This document shows, piece after piece, positions 15,144 to 23,244 of a DNA stretch of 64,000 nt (its first letter is position 1; every line of letters begins with the position of its first letter). This DNA comes from Campylobacter sp. VBCF_01 NA2 (GTDB lineage: Bacteria > Campylobacterota > Campylobacteria > Campylobacterales > Campylobacteraceae), in NCBI RefSeq assembly GCF_027797205.1, contig NZ_CP115607.1, forward strand, positions 682,001 through 746,000. Reading direction: 5' to 3'. The notes beneath the pieces are model-generated. The model saw only the letters and a program-made list of their open reading frames with translations, searched no databases and was not told the DNA's origin. The position numbers and the translations under genes are program-made.

Positions 15144-17168
15144 TTACGCCATACCAGCTTCGACTAAAAAACAGCTTGGCTGATAGTTTATTTTGCGAAT
15201 TTTATCAAATTTCGCGTAGCTTAGATAGAGCTCATTTCGCGCCCTAGTAACCGCTACATAAAATAGTCGTCGCTCCTCATCTAGACTGCCACCCATGCCC
15301 ATTAGCTTCAAATTTGGAAAGCGGTTTTGCGCCAAATCTACCAAAAACACGCTATCAAACTCCAAACCCTTGCTAGCATGCACGCTTAGCAGATTTACGC
15401 CCTCTCCCTCGCTCATTTCCTTTGCGCCAAGTGTGATGAAGTTATAAAAACTCCCCGCGTCCTTGTATTTGCTCGCAATCCCGCCTAAAATCGCTACTTT
15501 GTTGTAAATTTTCTCATTTTCGTTCGTTTTGCGATCGAGATCTATTTTGCCGTTTTTGAGCGTGGCTCTGTGAGTGGCGATATTATCGGCGATTATGGCA
15601 AAAAGCTTGGAGGATTTTATCAAATTTACTAGCTCGCCAGCGCCAAAATTTGGGTTAAATTTGCTAAATAGCGTGTATAGTTCGTGCAAAATCATAGCCG
15701 CGCTTTCGTTTAGTTTGTTGTATTTTAGCACCGGATTTTTGGCGAAATTTTCGCTAAATCCAAGCGTGCTAAACCGCTCTAAACTCGCCTGCAAATCCAT
15801 ATCGTCAAAAAGTCCTAGCTGGTAATTTCGCTTTTTTTGCTCGTAAATTTTCGCACTCATATCAGGGCGCAAAAAGCCATCTTTGATATTTCCGCCACCA
15901 AGCGTGATTAGCGCGTCGAAAATTTCCTTGCTAGTGGCGTTTCCCACGCCTTTGGCATACTCTAAAATCCCAAGAAATGCCATCATATCCTTTGGGTTTA
16001 TCAGCGCGCCGAAAATATCCATAAACGCCTTTATTTCGCGACTTTCAAAAAAGCTCGTGCTGCCTTTGCGCTTCGCGCCGATTCCTAGCTCTTTGAGCGC
16101 GACCTCGATCCCGTCAGCCGAGGAGTTGTTGCGAAAAATCACCGCAAAACTCTCAGGCGCGCGCCTGCTTTGCTTGATTTGCTGTGCGATATGGCCGTAT
16201 TGCGACATAATCTCATCATAAACATGCAGTTTTGGCGCGCTAAATTTGCCCGTGCGCCCTACGACTAGCTTTTTGTCATACAGGCGCGGATTGTTTGAAA
16301 TGACCTTGTTTGCAAGGGCTAAAATTTGGCTAGATGAGCGGTAATTTATGTTTAGCGTGTAAATTTTCGCGTCGCTAAAACGGGTGCCAAAAGAGCCGAT
16401 TATATCGATATTCGCGCCGTTAAAGGCATAAATGCTCTGGTCGAAATCGCCCACGCAAAAAAGGCTTTTTGTCCTAAATGCGTCGATTAGTGAGCCTTGA
16501 AGCGAGTTGGTATCTTGATACTCATCGACTAAAATTTCATCATAGTATAGTGGCGCACCCTTGCGCAGTTCGTGGCGCATTTTAAGCAGTATGTCGTTAA
16601 AATCGGCGTAATTAAAGCGGGCTTTTTCTTCTTCAAATTCACGCAAAATATCCTCGTAAATTTCGCTAAATTCAGCCTGATCTTCAAAATTTCTAGCAAA
16701 CCATGAGCCAAAACTCTCGCCTGTTTGTTTGTTTTGAAAGAGCGAGTATATGTCGTATAAATACGCACCGCCATACGGCCTAGTGTCGCTGATATGGTAA
16801 AATTTGCGATTTTCTACGATACTTTTTAAAAGCGTTTTTAACTCGCTTGGCTGTTTTAAAATCACACCCTTGCCAAGCTCACGCAAAAGTGCGTAAGATA
16901 CCGCGTGGAAGGTGCCTGCGGTGATTTTGGCGGTGATTTTTTTGTCAAAATAGCGATTTAGCCTCGCAATCATTTCGCTAGCTGCTTTGTTTGTGAAGGT
17001 TAGAAGCAAAATTTTGCTTGGATTTACGCCAAGGTGCAGTAAATGCGCAATGCGCGCTACAATGGTGCTAGTCTTGCCTGTGCCTGCGCTTGCGATTACG
17101 AGATTGTGGCCAAAGGGCGCAGTCGCGGCGGAGTATTGTTCTTGGTTTAAATTTGATATTGCGTTCAA
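15144..17168 (-). CDS. UvrD/Rep-family ATP-dependent DNA helicase
   Basis: Superfamily 1A 3'-5' helicase. Motifs in order: LNQEQYSAA (Q motif), Walker A ASAGTGKTS at 26-34, LLLTFTNKAASEM (Ia), EILVDEYQDTNS (II), GDFDQSIYAFNGA (III), NYRSSSQIL (IV), LSVHASKGLEFDSVFLVDL (V) and RRLFYVAVTRARNELYLSY (VI). The set is complete, so it should be active in repair or replication restart. 674 residues is typical of UvrD/Rep/PcrA. The start is a TTG at 17168 behind TAAAGGAAAA. It runs directly into the DUF455 gene. Confidence 0.9.
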   Translation of the reverse strand: MNAISNLNQEQYSAATAPFGHNLVIASAGTGKTSTIVARIAHLLHLGVNPSKILLLTFTNKAASEMIARLNRYFDKKITAKITAGTFHAVSYALLRELGKGVILKQPSELKTLLKSIVENRKFYHISDTRPYGGAYLYDIYSLFQNKQTGESFGSWFARNFEDQAEFSEIYEDILREFEEEKARFNYADFNDILLKMRHELRKGAPLYYDEILVDEYQDTNSLQGSLIDAFRTKSLFCVGDFDQSIYAFNGANIDIIGSFGTRFSDAKIYTLNINYRSSSQILALANKVISNNPRLYDKKLVVGRTGKFSAPKLHVYDEIMSQYGHIAQQIKQSRRAPESFAVIFRNNSSADGIEVALKELGIGAKRKGSTSFFESREIKAFMDIFGALINPKDMMAFLGILEYAKGVGNATSKEIFDALITLGGGNIKDGFLRPDMSAKIYEQKKRNYQLGLFDDMDLQASLERFSTLGFSENFAKNPVLKYNKLNESAAMILHELYTLFSKFNPNFGAGELVNLIKSSKLFAIIADNIATHRATLKNGKIDLDRKTNENEKIYNKVAILGGIASKYKDAGSFYNFITLGAKEMSEGEGVNLLSVHASKGLEFDSVFLVDLAQNRFPNLKLMGMGGSLDEERRLFYVAVTRARNELYLSYAKFDKIRKINYQPSCFLVEAGMA

Positions 17169-17256
17169 AATTTTCCTTTAAAATCGTAGATTATAGCCTA
17201 AATTTATTATAAAAAAATTAGCCCTGCGCCTAAAATTTGGCGCAAATTTGGGCGTG

Positions 17257-17302
17257 AAATTTAACCAAAATTTGCAAAATTTAAAATTTAACCAAAATTT
17301 GC
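17257..17302. repeat. 27-bp tandem repeat, two copies
   Basis: AAATTTAACCAAAATTTGC occurs at 17257-17275 and again at 17284-17302, with a degenerate third copy after it. It lies in the 181-bp gap between the M48 protease 3' end and the helicase start. No gene fits here. Confidence 0.5.
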
Positions 17303-17349
17303 GAATTTTAAAATTTGCCTAAATTTAACGCGCGAAATTTAGCCCAAAC

Positions 17350-18687
17350 TCACGCGCCCATTTCTTTTAGCTTTTTTATCCGTGATTGCAGGCTAGGGTG
17401 CGTGGCGAAAAGCCCAGAAAATGCGGGCAAGAAAAACATGTGCGCGCAGGCTCTGGCGTTAGTGTTTTTGATATGAAAATTTGCGAAATTTCTTAGTGGA
17501 TTTGCGCGAAAATTTCGCATGTCATCTGTGTTTATACTGCCCCTTTGGCGCGTTTTTGAGGAAAAATATCTGTTTAAATTCGGCTTTTCTTCATCTTTTG
17601 GGGCTTTAAAATCCTTTTTGCCGATTCCGTCGTGATAGGCTTTGTTGAATTTTTGTATCATAAAAAGCTTATCAAGCGCCTTTTTGATCCCCAAAGGATT
17701 GCGCGTGTATTTGGCTGCGCTAGCGTCTGCTAAAAACTCTTTTTGCCTAGAAATGGCACTTTGGATAAGTTCGGCAAAAACTTTCCCCAAAAGCCCAAGT
17801 AGCCAAAATATTACTCCCACAAGTATGACTATGGCAATCCCGCTTCCTTTGGAGTTTCTGCCGCTTCTACCCCTGCCAAATGCCCTTAAAATCTCATATC
17901 CGATGAAGCTAAGTGTGCCAAGTGCGCCAATGACGCTAATTAGCCTGATATTTAGCTCGATATCATTGTGAAAAGCGTGCGAAAACTCATGCGCGATTAC
18001 CCCTTGCATTTCGTCTCGGTTAAATGTCCTCATCGCCCCAGCCGTGACAAAAATCGCGATTTTTTCGCTATCTTTGCCGAAATTCTCCCCACTTGCCATG
18101 GCATTTACGCCATTTTCGTTTTTCATGATAAAAACCCGTGGCATGCCCACACGCGAGGCAATCGCCATTTCTTCGATTATGTTAAGTAGCACTTTTTCGG
18201 AATTTTTGGCAGTGTAGGGGTGAATTTCTGTGGCGTCAAGCTGGCTAGCTAGGCTAGAAATGTCTGTCGCCTCAAAATGGCGTTTTTTGATATAGTTAAA
18301 TAAAATCACGCAGACTAAAAGCGCGGATAAAAGTAGTGGCAGGGCGTAATCCGCGCCCTCGCCAAGGGCAAAATTTTTGTAATTTAAAAAATCAAAAAAT
18401 AGCGCGTATGAGAGCCAAAAAACCTGCACCAAAACGCTTGCAAAGACGAAATTTAGCCACGCAACCTTGCTTTTGGCTAGTTTTTGGTGCTCGTTTATGC
18501 TGTGAGATAGTGAGGCTGTTTTGCCAAGGAAAATGCGCGTTATGGCAAACAAAACCACGCTACACGCCAAAACACATAGATAATACCCGGCCTTTGGCGT
18601 GCAGGAAATCTCATTTGCGCTTAAAAAATGGCAAAATTTTTCAGGTAGGTAAAAGAGCGCTAAATTTAGCGCAGACAACGCCTCCAC
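17350..18687 (-). CDS. M48-family membrane metalloprotease
   Basis: A zinc protease of the HtpX/Ste24 type embedded in the inner membrane. Seen: N-terminal membrane spans (about 35-130), GMPRVFIMKNENGVNAMASG, the zinc motif HEFSH at 233-237, further spans around 246-300, and RQKEFLADASAAKYT carrying the third ligand. The C-terminus ends THPSLQSRIKKLKEMGA, typical of the family. The start is a GTG at 18687 with only a weak ribosome site, 12 bp after the lemA stop, so it is probably coupled to lemA. A LemA-M48 pairing is common in bacteria and suggests membrane quality control. Confidence 0.87.
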   Translation of the reverse strand: MEALSALNLALFYLPEKFCHFLSANEISCTPKAGYYLCVLACSVVLFAITRIFLGKTASLSHSINEHQKLAKSKVAWLNFVFASVLVQVFWLSYALFFDFLNYKNFALGEGADYALPLLLSALLVCVILFNYIKKRHFEATDISSLASQLDATEIHPYTAKNSEKVLLNIIEEMAIASRVGMPRVFIMKNENGVNAMASGENFGKDSEKIAIFVTAGAMRTFNRDEMQGVIAHEFSHAFHNDIELNIRLISVIGALGTLSFIGYEILRAFGRGRSGRNSKGSGIAIVILVGVIFWLLGLLGKVFAELIQSAISRQKEFLADASAAKYTRNPLGIKKALDKLFMIQKFNKAYHDGIGKKDFKAPKDEEKPNLNRYFSSKTRQRGSINTDDMRNFRANPLRNFANFHIKNTNARACAHMFFLPAFSGLFATHPSLQSRIKKLKEMGA

Positions 18688-18699
18688 AAAATTTCTCGC

Positions 18700-19293
18700 T
18701 TAAAACTCGATTTTTGGGGCTTTTTGGATATTTTCCTCTCTAAATTCAAGCAGGGCTAAATCTTTGTGAAATTTAGGGAAAAATCCGACTAAAATATTGT
18801 TTGGAAAGCTTTGTTTATAGGTGTTAAAGTCCGTTACTGCGTCATTGTAAGACTGCCTAGCAAAGCCGATTTTATTCTCAGTAGAGGTGATTTCTTCGCT
18901 TAGATGTAGCATATTTTCGCTAGCTTTTAGCTCTGGGTAGGCTTCGACCTGGATATTTAGCCCATTTAGCGCGCTTTTTAGCTCGTTTTCTGCGCTTGCT
19001 AAATTTCGCATATCGCTATCGTTTATGCCATTTTGTTTAATGCGTTCTAATGCGCTAGTTGCGCGGTTTCTGGCATTTACGACATTTTCTAGGGTCTGTT
19101 TTTCGTGCGCCATGTATTTTTTGACAACTTCGATTAAATTTGGGATTAGATCATATCTGCGTTTTAGCTGGACATCGATTTGCGCAAAGGCGTTTTTGGC
19201 TTCGTTTAAAAGTGCGACAAGTTTGTTGTAAATACCAATGAGAAAAATTCCGACAAGAATTAAAATAGCTAAAATTACTAGCAAAACACTCAT
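18700..19293 (-). CDS. lemA: LemA-family membrane-anchored protein
   Basis: A 197-residue protein with one N-terminal membrane anchor (VLLVILAILILVGIFLIG) followed by a helical bundle: YNKLVALLNEAKNAFAQIDVQLKRRYDLIPNLIEVVKKYMAHE, read in overlapping pieces, is the LemA signature, and GFARQSYNDAVTDFNTYKQSFP completes it. LemA faces the periplasm; its exact role is unknown. ATG after AAAGGAT. It lies upstream of, and very probably is transcribed with, the M48 protease gene, and is separated from ddl by a 17-bp hairpin. Confidence 0.9.
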   Translation of the reverse strand: MSVLLVILAILILVGIFLIGIYNKLVALLNEAKNAFAQIDVQLKRRYDLIPNLIEVVKKYMAHEKQTLENVVNARNRATSALERIKQNGINDSDMRNLASAENELKSALNGLNIQVEAYPELKASENMLHLSEEITSTENKIGFARQSYNDAVTDFNTYKQSFPNNILVGFFPKFHKDLALLEFREENIQKAPKIEF

Positions 19294-19319
19294 TTTTTAT
19301 CCTTTTGTTAAATTTGGCT

Positions 19320-19356
19320 AAATTTCACGCTAAATTTGGAATTTAGCGTGAAATTT
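19320..19356. terminator. 17-bp perfect hairpin after ddl
   Basis: AAATTTCACGCTAAATT (19320-19336) pairs exactly with AATTTAGCGTGAAATTT (19340-19356) with a three-base loop. It lies 2 bp after the ddl stop, between ddl and lemA on the minus strand. Confidence 0.8.
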
Positions 19357-19358
19357 GA

Positions 19359-20450
19359 TTATTTGTTTGCTGCGATTTGCGTAACCAAATCGTAGGTTAC
19401 TGGGATTTTTTTGTATTGTGGCAAAGATGTAGAAAGCCCGTCGATAATCGCGCCAAAATCGTTAAATAAATAGCTTGCAAGAGCCGCTGGGACGGGGTTG
19501 ATTTCGTTTAGATAGATTTCGTTATTAAACACGAAAAAGTCGCATCTGATGATCGAGCCCTCAAATCCGCTGTTGTAAATTTTAGCAAACGCATCTTTCA
19601 TCTTATCTGCGATTGAAATGCCCACGGTTTGCTCTGTCACGGTGTTTGGTTGGGTGGTGTCGATGTATTTGCGACCAAAGTCTAGGAAGTCTTTTTTCAC
19701 GGCTTGACTGATTTTTGAAAATACAATCTCATTGCCTATTTTACAACCTGCTAGGCTGTATTCTTTGACATCTTTGACGAAAGGCTCGACGATGACCTCT
19801 CTATCTAGGCTAAATACCTTATCTATGATTTTATCGAGCTCCATATCGCTATTTACGATACTAGCGCCGATACTGCTACCTAGGTGGGCTGGTTTTATGA
19901 TGACAGGGTAGTTAAAAGACGGCAAACTCGTGCGCTTTAAAACCGCGTAATTAATCGCCTTGACCCCTGCGTTTTTGGCTAAATTTTTGGTTAAAATTTT
20001 ATTATGGCTTACCGCACTTGCCTCTAATCTAGGGCCGATTTGTGGAATTTCGTAAAATTCTAAAAGTGAAGCTAGCTTGCCGTCGCAACCATCACCGCCG
20101 TGGATTGTGTTGATACACACATCGATTTCTAATCTGTTTTTTGAAAACATACCGCTTGTGTAAAATCCGCCATAAGAGAGGGTTAGCTCTTTGACCTTGC
20201 TGCCATAAGAAGTTTGAGATGAAAAACCGCCCTCAGCAGCGTCTGTGTTGGCAGAGTGAGACCTAGCAAAATTTCTAGCAAAGTAGCTTGCTACCATATT
20301 TCCCTCTTCGATTTCGAAAAATCTGCGGTTAGCGTCGCAGTAGATAAAGGCTAAATTTTTGCCTTTTAATGCGTTTTTTACAGCGATTGCTGTGAGGATA
20401 CTGACATCGTGCTCGTAGCTTTGTCCGCCAAAAATGATACCATATTTCAT
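19359..20450 (-). CDS. ddl: D-alanine--D-alanine ligase
   Basis: An ATP-grasp enzyme that joins two D-alanines for the peptidoglycan stem peptide; cytoplasmic. Seen: GIIFGGQSYEHDVSI at the N-terminus, INTIHGGDGCDGKLAS (the usual HG-GEDG region with a cysteine in place of Glu), YPVIIKPAHLGSSIGAS (ATP loop), EVIVEPFVKDVKEYS, and RCDFFVFNNEIYLNEINPVPA with the metal-binding Asp/Glu/Asn. 363 residues. ATG after AAAGGAG. Divergent from pbpC, another wall-synthesis gene, across 124 bp. The dat product at the left of the window could supply its D-alanine. Confidence 0.93.
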   Translation of the reverse strand: MKYGIIFGGQSYEHDVSILTAIAVKNALKGKNLAFIYCDANRRFFEIEEGNMVASYFARNFARSHSANTDAAEGGFSSQTSYGSKVKELTLSYGGFYTSGMFSKNRLEIDVCINTIHGGDGCDGKLASLLEFYEIPQIGPRLEASAVSHNKILTKNLAKNAGVKAINYAVLKRTSLPSFNYPVIIKPAHLGSSIGASIVNSDMELDKIIDKVFSLDREVIVEPFVKDVKEYSLAGCKIGNEIVFSKISQAVKKDFLDFGRKYIDTTQPNTVTEQTVGISIADKMKDAFAKIYNSGFEGSIIRCDFFVFNNEIYLNEINPVPAALASYLFNDFGAIIDGLSTSLPQYKKIPVTYDLVTQIAANK

Positions 20451-20562
20451 AATAACTCCTTTGGGCTCTTTAAAGTGTAATTTAACTCTCGATTTTATAA
20501 AATTTATGCTTTATATTCTCTTTTTGCGTGAAAAATTTGAGTAAATTTATAAATTTTATAGA

Positions 20563-20568
20563 TATAAT
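20563..20568 (+). promoter_or_regulatory. Candidate -10 element of pbpC, very close to the start codon
   Basis: TATAAT ends 6 bases before the pbpC ATG. If used, transcription would begin at or near the A of ATG, giving a leaderless message. There is no AAGGA-type ribosome site before this ATG, unlike nearly every other gene here. A GTG at 20593 preceded by AGGG is the other possible start. Confidence 0.4.
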
Positions 20569-20574
20569 ATTTTT

Positions 20575-23172
20575 ATGAAATTTATAGGGTTTGTGAAATT
20601 TAGCGCATTTTTTGGCGCATTTTTGCTTTCGTTGTTTTTGATTTTGGATTTTTTATTCCCCCTAAATTTGGCTGGATTAAATAAAGAAAAGTCGTTAGTT
20701 TTGTATTCGAGCGAGGGGGAAATTTTAAATATGCAAATCAGCAGTGATGAGATTTGGAGGTTTTACGCCAGTAGCGATGAAATCCCACAGCGTCTAAAAC
20801 AAAGCGTAGTGCATTTCGAGGATAGGTATTTTTACTACCATTTTGGTGTAAATCCATTTTCGATAGCACGGGCATTTACGCATAATATTTCGCAAAATTT
20901 TACGCATAAAAATGCAAATATAGCCAGAGTGGGCGCAAGCACCATTACAATGCAGGTTGCGCGTATGATGAACCCCAAAGAGCGCAGTTACAAAAACAAA
21001 TTTATCGAAATTTTCAACGCTTTTCAGCTCGAATTTCACTACACCAAAGATGAAATTTTAACAATGTATTTCAATCTAGCCCCCTATGGTGGCAATATCG
21101 AGGGTGTGGCGAGTGCTAGCTATTTTTATTTTGGCAAAAGCCTAGGTGAGCTTAGCAACGCTCAAATCGCGCTTCTTGCGGTGGTGCCAAAAAACCCGAA
21201 CAAAAACCGCCTAGACCGCGCGAATTTGGATTTAAACTCGCTAAAAAATAGGCTGATTTTTAGCCTTTATAAGGCTAAAATTTTATCGCTTAGTGAATTT
21301 GAACGCGCTAGTAGCGAGAAATTTACCCCCACAAGGCACCCTGCGCCAAATTTTGCCCCGCATTATGCAATGCGCGCCTTTAAAAATGCGAAAAATTTGG
21401 GCGTGGCAGGGCGCGCTGGCGCTAGTGAGGCTGTGAGTGCGCGTATGGGCGAAACAGCGAGTAAAACAGCTGGCGTGGCAGAGGGTGTGAGCGAAACAGC
21501 TACCGAAACAGCTACCGAAACAGCTACCGAAACAGCTACCGAAACAGCTACCGAAACAGCTACCGAAACAGCTACCGAAACAGCTACCGAAACAAAACGC
21601 GCGTGCGCAGGTTCTGTGGGAGCAAATTCTGTGGGAGCAAGCCAAAGCGCGCACTTGGCACAAAATGGCGCGATAAAGCCCGCAAACACAGACAATCACG
21701 GCGCGCGCATAGGCGATACAAAGCACTCGGCGCAAAATTGCGCAATCTGGCAAAACAAAGCAGAGCGTATGGCACAAAACGGCGCAAATTTAATCCACTC
21801 AAATTTAAACAAAACCTATCAACTCACCCTTGAAAATTTCCTTAAATCAAGGATAAATGACCTAGCCAAATTTGGCGTCAAAAACGGCTCGGCAATCCTA
21901 ATCGACAACGAAAAAATGGCGGTTGTGGCATACGCAGGTTCGCACGATTTTGGCGGATTTTTGGGACAAAATGACGGCATAGTCTGGGCGAAAAATGTTG
22001 GCTCCACGCTAAAACCATTTATCTACGCAAGAGCCCTTGAAGAGGGGCTTATCACGCCACGCCGTGAGCTAATCGACGCTCCGATTAGCTTCAAAAATTA
22101 CTCCCCACGCAACTACAATCTAGGCTTTATGGGGGTTGTTAGCGCAAATGAGGCGCTCGGATATAGCCTAAATATCCCGGCTTTGAAGCTTTTATTATCC
22201 CTTGGCGATGACGGGCTTTATGAGCTTTTGCTTCGTGCAAATCTCGCGCCGTATTCCAAAGAGCATTATGGGCTTGGGCTTGGGCTTGGCGGAATTAGCA
22301 TAAATTTGTTAAATCTCACTCATCTTTACAGCGTTTTTGCAAACTCTGGCGAGTTAAAACCGCTAGAACTAGCAGGGGCGAAGGTAGGGCAGAGCGCGCA
22401 AATACTAAGCCCGCAAAGTGCGTATATCATCACGCAAATGCTAAAAAACGCCCCACGAAGCTATCTTGGCTCTGTGTGGCAAAATACCAAAAATATGCCA
22501 GCCTTGATGTTTAAAACCGGCACGAGTGCCGACGGGCGCGACCTTTATACGATTGGCGTAACGCCAAAATTTAGCCTTGGGGTTTGGTTTGGCAATTTCA
22601 ACGGCGAAAAAACGAGTGATATAAGTGGCGGACTTAGTGCTGCGCGCGTGGTTTTTGATATGTTTTCTTACCTTTCAAACACAGGCGCGATAAATGCCGA
22701 ATTTGCCCGTCCTAGTGGCGTGAGCGAAAAAGAAATTTGCGCTGATTTTTTCGTAGAAAAAGAGTGCAAAAAAATGGTGCGAGATTTGGTGATAGAGGGT
22801 GTAACTTTGCACGATGAGTGCGAATTTTACCGCCCTAGTGAGCTTTTTTATCTTTTGCAAAACGGCATTATTGACGCAAATGCGACCAAAAATGGCAGGT
22901 GCAAGGATAAATTTGCTAGCATTGCGCCAGCTCTTAGCGATATAGATGGCAAAATTTACGAAGTGGGCGATAATGCAGAGATAAATCTTAGCGCCTCTTG
23001 CACGGCTGTTTTTGGCGATGAAATCTTTATCAGCGTAAATAATAGCCCATACGAGGCGAAAAAAAATGGCGAGAATTTTATGCTAAATTTAAGTCCGGGC
23101 GAATATGAGCTTTCGTGTTTGGACGAAAACGCGAATTTTAGCGTGGCGAAATTTAGTGTAAAAAATAGATAA
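20575..23172 (+). CDS. pbpC: Penicillin-binding protein 1C (bifunctional) with repeat-rich insertion
   Basis: Peptidoglycan synthase anchored by one N-terminal membrane span (about 8-30). The GT51 transglycosylase has EDRYFYYHFGVNPFSIARAF and GASTITMQVARM. The transpeptidase has S477-TLK, S531-LN and K647-TG, all intact. The C-terminal part (FFVEKECKKMV to the end) is the PBP1C domain. Between the two catalytic domains, at about residues 275-402, is an insertion absent from family members I recall. It is Ala/Glu/Thr-rich and contains eight 12-bp tandem units coding TETA repeats (about 307-340). It heads a pair with the alpha-2-macroglobulin gene 70 bp downstream, a conserved bacterial partnership. 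Confidence 0.92.
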   Translation: MKFIGFVKFSAFFGAFLLSLFLILDFLFPLNLAGLNKEKSLVLYSSEGEILNMQISSDEIWRFYASSDEIPQRLKQSVVHFEDRYFYYHFGVNPFSIARAFTHNISQNFTHKNANIARVGASTITMQVARMMNPKERSYKNKFIEIFNAFQLEFHYTKDEILTMYFNLAPYGGNIEGVASASYFYFGKSLGELSNAQIALLAVVPKNPNKNRLDRANLDLNSLKNRLIFSLYKAKILSLSEFERASSEKFTPTRHPAPNFAPHYAMRAFKNAKNLGVAGRAGASEAVSARMGETASKTAGVAEGVSETATETATETATETATETATETATETATETATETKRACAGSVGANSVGASQSAHLAQNGAIKPANTDNHGARIGDTKHSAQNCAIWQNKAERMAQNGANLIHSNLNKTYQLTLENFLKSRINDLAKFGVKNGSAILIDNEKMAVVAYAGSHDFGGFLGQNDGIVWAKNVGSTLKPFIYARALEEGLITPRRELIDAPISFKNYSPRNYNLGFMGVVSANEALGYSLNIPALKLLLSLGDDGLYELLLRANLAPYSKEHYGLGLGLGGISINLLNLTHLYSVFANSGELKPLELAGAKVGQSAQILSPQSAYIITQMLKNAPRSYLGSVWQNTKNMPALMFKTGTSADGRDLYTIGVTPKFSLGVWFGNFNGEKTSDISGGLSAARVVFDMFSYLSNTGAINAEFARPSGVSEKEICADFFVEKECKKMVRDLVIEGVTLHDECEFYRPSELFYLLQNGIIDANATKNGRCKDKFASIAPALSDIDGKIYEVGDNAEINLSASCTAVFGDEIFISVNNSPYEAKKNGENFMLNLSPGEYELSCLDENANFSVAKFSVKNR
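21493..21594 (+). repeat. 12-bp tandem repeat inside pbpC
   Basis: GAAACAGCTACC is repeated eight times without change from 21493 to 21588, followed by a half unit (GAAACA). It is preceded by degenerate relatives from about 21450. The period is a multiple of three, so slippage would change the length of the Thr-Glu-Thr-Ala stretch without breaking the frame. Confidence 0.95.
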
Positions 23173-23244
23173 AATAAAAAATAAAAAATTACCAAAATAT
23201 AAAAATTTCACAATATAATTACGCGAAATTCTTAGGGGAAAATT

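Noticed and set aside
21493-21594. Possible CRISPR-like array
   Set aside because: Units are 12 bp, contiguous and without spacers, and lie in frame inside pbpC.
21283-21777. Long minus-strand frame with a Cys-Phe-Gly-Ser repeat opposite pbpC
   Set aside because: It is the antisense reading of the 12-bp tandem repeat inside a clear pbpC gene; no ribosome site and cysteine-rich nonsense elsewhere.
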